Assembly (NCBI GenBank): GCA_020025135.1
Contig: JAHHSQ010000002.1
Coordinates: 39,938 to 103,937 of the forward strand
Source: Pectinatus sp.
Lineage (GTDB): Bacteria > Bacillota > Negativicutes > Selenomonadales > Selenomonadaceae
Reading direction: 5' to 3'
Length of the DNA: 64,000 nucleotides
The notes under the pieces are model-generated. The model was not told the origin of the DNA. It did no database searches and worked only from the letters and a program-made list of their open reading frames with translations. Shown piece by piece: positions 62,350 to 64,000 of the stretch. Both the position numbers and the translations under genes were made by a program. The number at the start of each line of letters is the position of its first letter. Within the stretch, counting starts at the first letter, position 1.

Positions 62350-63372
62350 CTATTCTGGAGAATCAACTTTTAATTGTTGTTTATTTAATTTATTTAACCA
62401 CTCTAACGCGCGTCCAGTACCTATGGCCACACAAGAAAGTGGGTCTTCCGCTAAATATGTCGGTATACCAGTTTCTTTACCGATGAGCGTATCTAAACCA
62501 TGTAACATTGCCCCACCACCAGTCATTACAATGCCATGGTCCATGATATCTGCAGCTAATTCCGGTGGTGTATTTTCTAACATCTTTTTTACGCACTGCA
62601 CAATACTATTTACTTCATTGTGTAATGCAATAGCTATTTCATCTGATGTCAGAGTAACGGTCTTCGGCAAACCTGTAAGCAAGTCTCTGCCACGAAATTC
62701 CATACTGACATTGCGTTCGCCACGAATAGCAGTACCTACATTTATCTTGATATCTTCCGCCGTACGCTCTCCGATGAGCAAATTATGTGCCGTTTTACAG
62801 AACTTGATGATGGCATCATCAAATTTATCGCCGGCAATACGCAATGAATCACTTACCACTATACCGCCCAAGCTTATTACTGCGATATCTGTAGTACCAC
62901 CGCCGATATCTATAATCATTGTTCCCTGAGGTTCCGATATATCAATGCCCACTCCCATAGCTGCAGCCATCGGTTCTTCAATAAGATAAGCCATGGATGC
63001 TCCTGCTTGCTTTGCCGCTTGCTGTACAGCCCGTTTTTCCACCGTAGTCACATTAGAAGGGATACAGACCATAATACGAGGTTTTGACATGAAACTATGC
63101 CCAACTACTTTTTCAATAAAATATTGCAACATCTTTTCTGTAATATCATAATCTGCAATAACACCATCTCGCAACGGGCGCAATGCTACTATATTTCCTG
63201 GCGTGCGTCCTATCATGCGACGCGCCGCCTCCCCTATCTCCAAAATTTTATTATTATCTTTGTCTATGGCAACTACAGACGGTTCCCTCAGCACAATGCC
63301 TTTACCTTTTACATAAATGAGGACATTCGCAGTTCCCAAGTCCACACCGATATCTTTAGCCATCCCAAACAT
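62350..63372 (-). CDS. mreB: Rod-shape actin MreB/Mbl
   Basis: Bacterial actin (340 residues) that guides lateral wall synthesis. It has phosphate-1 loop DIGVDLGTANVLIYVKGKG, VPSN-like ICIPSNVTTVEKRA, EEPMAAAMGVG, the IDIGGGTTDIAVISLGG phosphate-2 loop, and GIVMTGGGAMLHGLD. Three clustered starts exist (TTG 63375, ATG 63372, ATG 63363); MFGMAKDIG is the usual family start. Leads the flagellar rod operon. The next-best alternative name is Mbl. Confidence 0.95.
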   Translation of the reverse strand: MFGMAKDIGVDLGTANVLIYVKGKGIVLREPSVVAIDKDNNKILEIGEAARRMIGRTPGNIVALRPLRDGVIADYDITEKMLQYFIEKVVGHSFMSKPRIMVCIPSNVTTVEKRAVQQAAKQAGASMAYLIEEPMAAAMGVGIDISEPQGTMIIDIGGGTTDIAVISLGGIVVSDSLRIAGDKFDDAIIKFCKTAHNLLIGERTAEDIKINVGTAIRGERNVSMEFRGRDLLTGLPKTVTLTSDEIAIALHNEVNSIVQCVKKMLENTPPELAADIMDHGIVMTGGGAMLHGLDTLIGKETGIPTYLAEDPLSCVAIGTGRALEWLNKLNKQQLKVDSPE

Positions 63373-63460
63373 CAAATTACTCGCCGAAACACGTTTTCTA
63401 CTCAGAAAAATGTCTCCGACTCTCCCTTCCTATTTTATCTAGAAATATCTTAATTTTTTT

Positions 63461-63490
63461 ATTATACTACATGCGCTATCTGGTCGACAA
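63461..63490 (-). promoter_or_regulatory. Promoter of mreB and the flagellar rod genes
   Basis: TTGTCG, an 18-base spacer and a consensus TATAAT (63461-63466) on the minus strand, about 90 bases before the mreB start. Confidence 0.5.
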
Positions 63491-63694
63491 GAAAGCTACT
63501 TTTATAAAGTGTCGATAACCCTACAATTTTATTTTCTTCCGAAACTTATTGTATAATTCAGCAAAGGAAGAAACAAAACAGCGCATTTCTGCTAACTAGA
63601 AGCAAAAATGGAACAAAGTTGCACAGCACTTATATTTCCATCTATTATAGCATATTTTACGATATTTTTAAGCCATTGCCTATGGTGAATGGCT

Positions 63695-63723
63695 TTGCCT
63701 CGCCCAGATAAAAATGTTATACT
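63695..63723 (+). promoter_or_regulatory. Promoter of the exbB/tolQ gene
   Basis: TTGCCT (63695-63700), a 17-base spacer and TATACT (63718-63723) on the plus strand, with the start codon about 30 bases downstream. The mreB-exbB gap (63376-63756) otherwise holds only the divergent mreB promoter. Confidence 0.55.
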
Positions 63724-63756
63724 TAAGTTTAATTTTATTTGAAAGGAATCCGTAGT

Positions 63757-64000
63757 TTGTTTACTGAAATTATTTCCTATTTTTATAAGGGTGGATTCTT
63801 TATGTATCCACTCCTCCTATGTTCTTTTTGCACTATTATCATCGCTATCGAGCGCTTTATTTTCTACCGTTCCATATCTTGTGGCGACAATTTTGTAAAA
63901 GATTATAGCGAACTTTTGGGGCAAGGGAATTGGCAAAAAGCTTTTCAATTAACTAATACTCCTGGCACCTTACCTAGTATTCTGCATACTGCTATGCAGA
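63757..64000 (+). CDS. MotA/TolQ/ExbB proton-channel family protein (3' part outside the window)
   Basis: First 81 codons, read by hand. The TTG at 63757 lies nine bases after AAAGGA. The sequence starts FTEIISYFYKGGFFMYPLLL, and the first membrane helix ends in IIAIERFIFYR, as in ExbB/TolQ. An in-frame ATG at 63802 would cut into this conserved start. Such proteins energise TonB-dependent uptake or the Tol system across the outer membrane. Without the rest, ExbB and TolQ cannot be separated. Confidence 0.85.
   Translation, partial: MFTEIISYFYKGGFFMYPLLLCSFCTIIIAIERFIFYRSISCGDNFVKDYSELLGQGNWQKAFQLTNTPGTLPSILHTAMQ

Noticed and set aside
1..64000. CRISPR arrays, tRNA or rRNA genes, and prophage
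   Set aside because: No regularly spaced repeats, cloverleaf-like segments, rRNA sequence or phage structural genes were recognised. A tRNAscan or Infernal run would settle small RNAs I may have missed.

Overview
The window reads as a chromosomal segment of a flagellated, outer-membrane-bearing Firmicute (class Negativicutes). Firmicute signs are T-box leaders ahead of pheST and glyQS, the mbl/flhO/flhP-like order mreB-flgF-flgG, a DUF3084 protein and a SpoIVB-type (S55) peptidase. Diderm signs are complete gene sets for lipid A, Kdo, Lpt, Bam, TamB, Mla, TolC and the flagellar P and L rings. The DNA is AT-rich and nearly all genes lie on the minus strand. The genus cannot be fixed from sequence alone.

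Layout. 1-8.4 kb: pheT (cut by the window edge), pheS, a T-box, a solo IS605-type end, a CycA-like permease, and glyS-glyQ with a second T-box. 8.6-17.5 kb: a mixed region with a secreted SGNH hydrolase, an H-NOX/chemotaxis-receptor fusion that keeps every residue used for O2 binding, Hsp20, galE on the plus strand, tcdA, a divergent FtsZ, NhaA, and an IS200-type tnpA next to a second copy of the IS605-type end. 17.9-19.1 kb: a plus-strand AMIN/amidase_3 cell-wall hydrolase. 19.1-53.4 kb: one long minus-strand outer-membrane cluster. In transcription order it runs mlaE-mlaF-mlaD-tolC-tamB-bamA-three skp/ompH-like genes-lpxD-yjbH-like-lpxC-fabZ-lpxA-lpxI-lpxB-msbA-waaA/lpxK fusion-kdsB-kdsA-kdsD-kdsC-lpxL-like-lptC-lptA-lptB-lptF/G-DUF3084-yqgF-like-HD-hisA-like. 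53.5-63.4 kb: an S55 peptidase, a small lipoyl-fold protein and a phosphodiester glycosidase, then flgJ(N)-flgI-flgH-flgA-flgG-flgF under mreB. 63.7 kb to the end: the start of an exbB/tolQ gene on the plus strand.

The most striking observation is that two genes of the cluster, lpxB and the hisA-like gene, look truncated but are each split by an ORF-less group I intron. I could place both splice sites exactly: each 5' exon ends in U, each intron ends in G, and the internal guide sequence pairs with the 5' exon with a U.G pair at the cleavage site. Removing the introns restores conserved protein motifs (TIVLYKMS in LpxB, GALIGKALYTG in the HisA-like protein) and exact reading frames of 383 and 241 codons. 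Both introns are 455 nt long and share P, Q, R and S core elements, so they appear to be siblings. Introns in essential lipid A genes are unusual, and standard gene calling would report both genes as broken.

Other points: Asp8, the catalytic acid of HisA, is Tyr in the HisA-like protein. The FtsZ paralogue carries GGGFGTG in place of GGGTGTG. FlgH lacks the lipoprotein cysteine. MlaD is long and ends like an outer-membrane barrel. WaaA and LpxK are fused.
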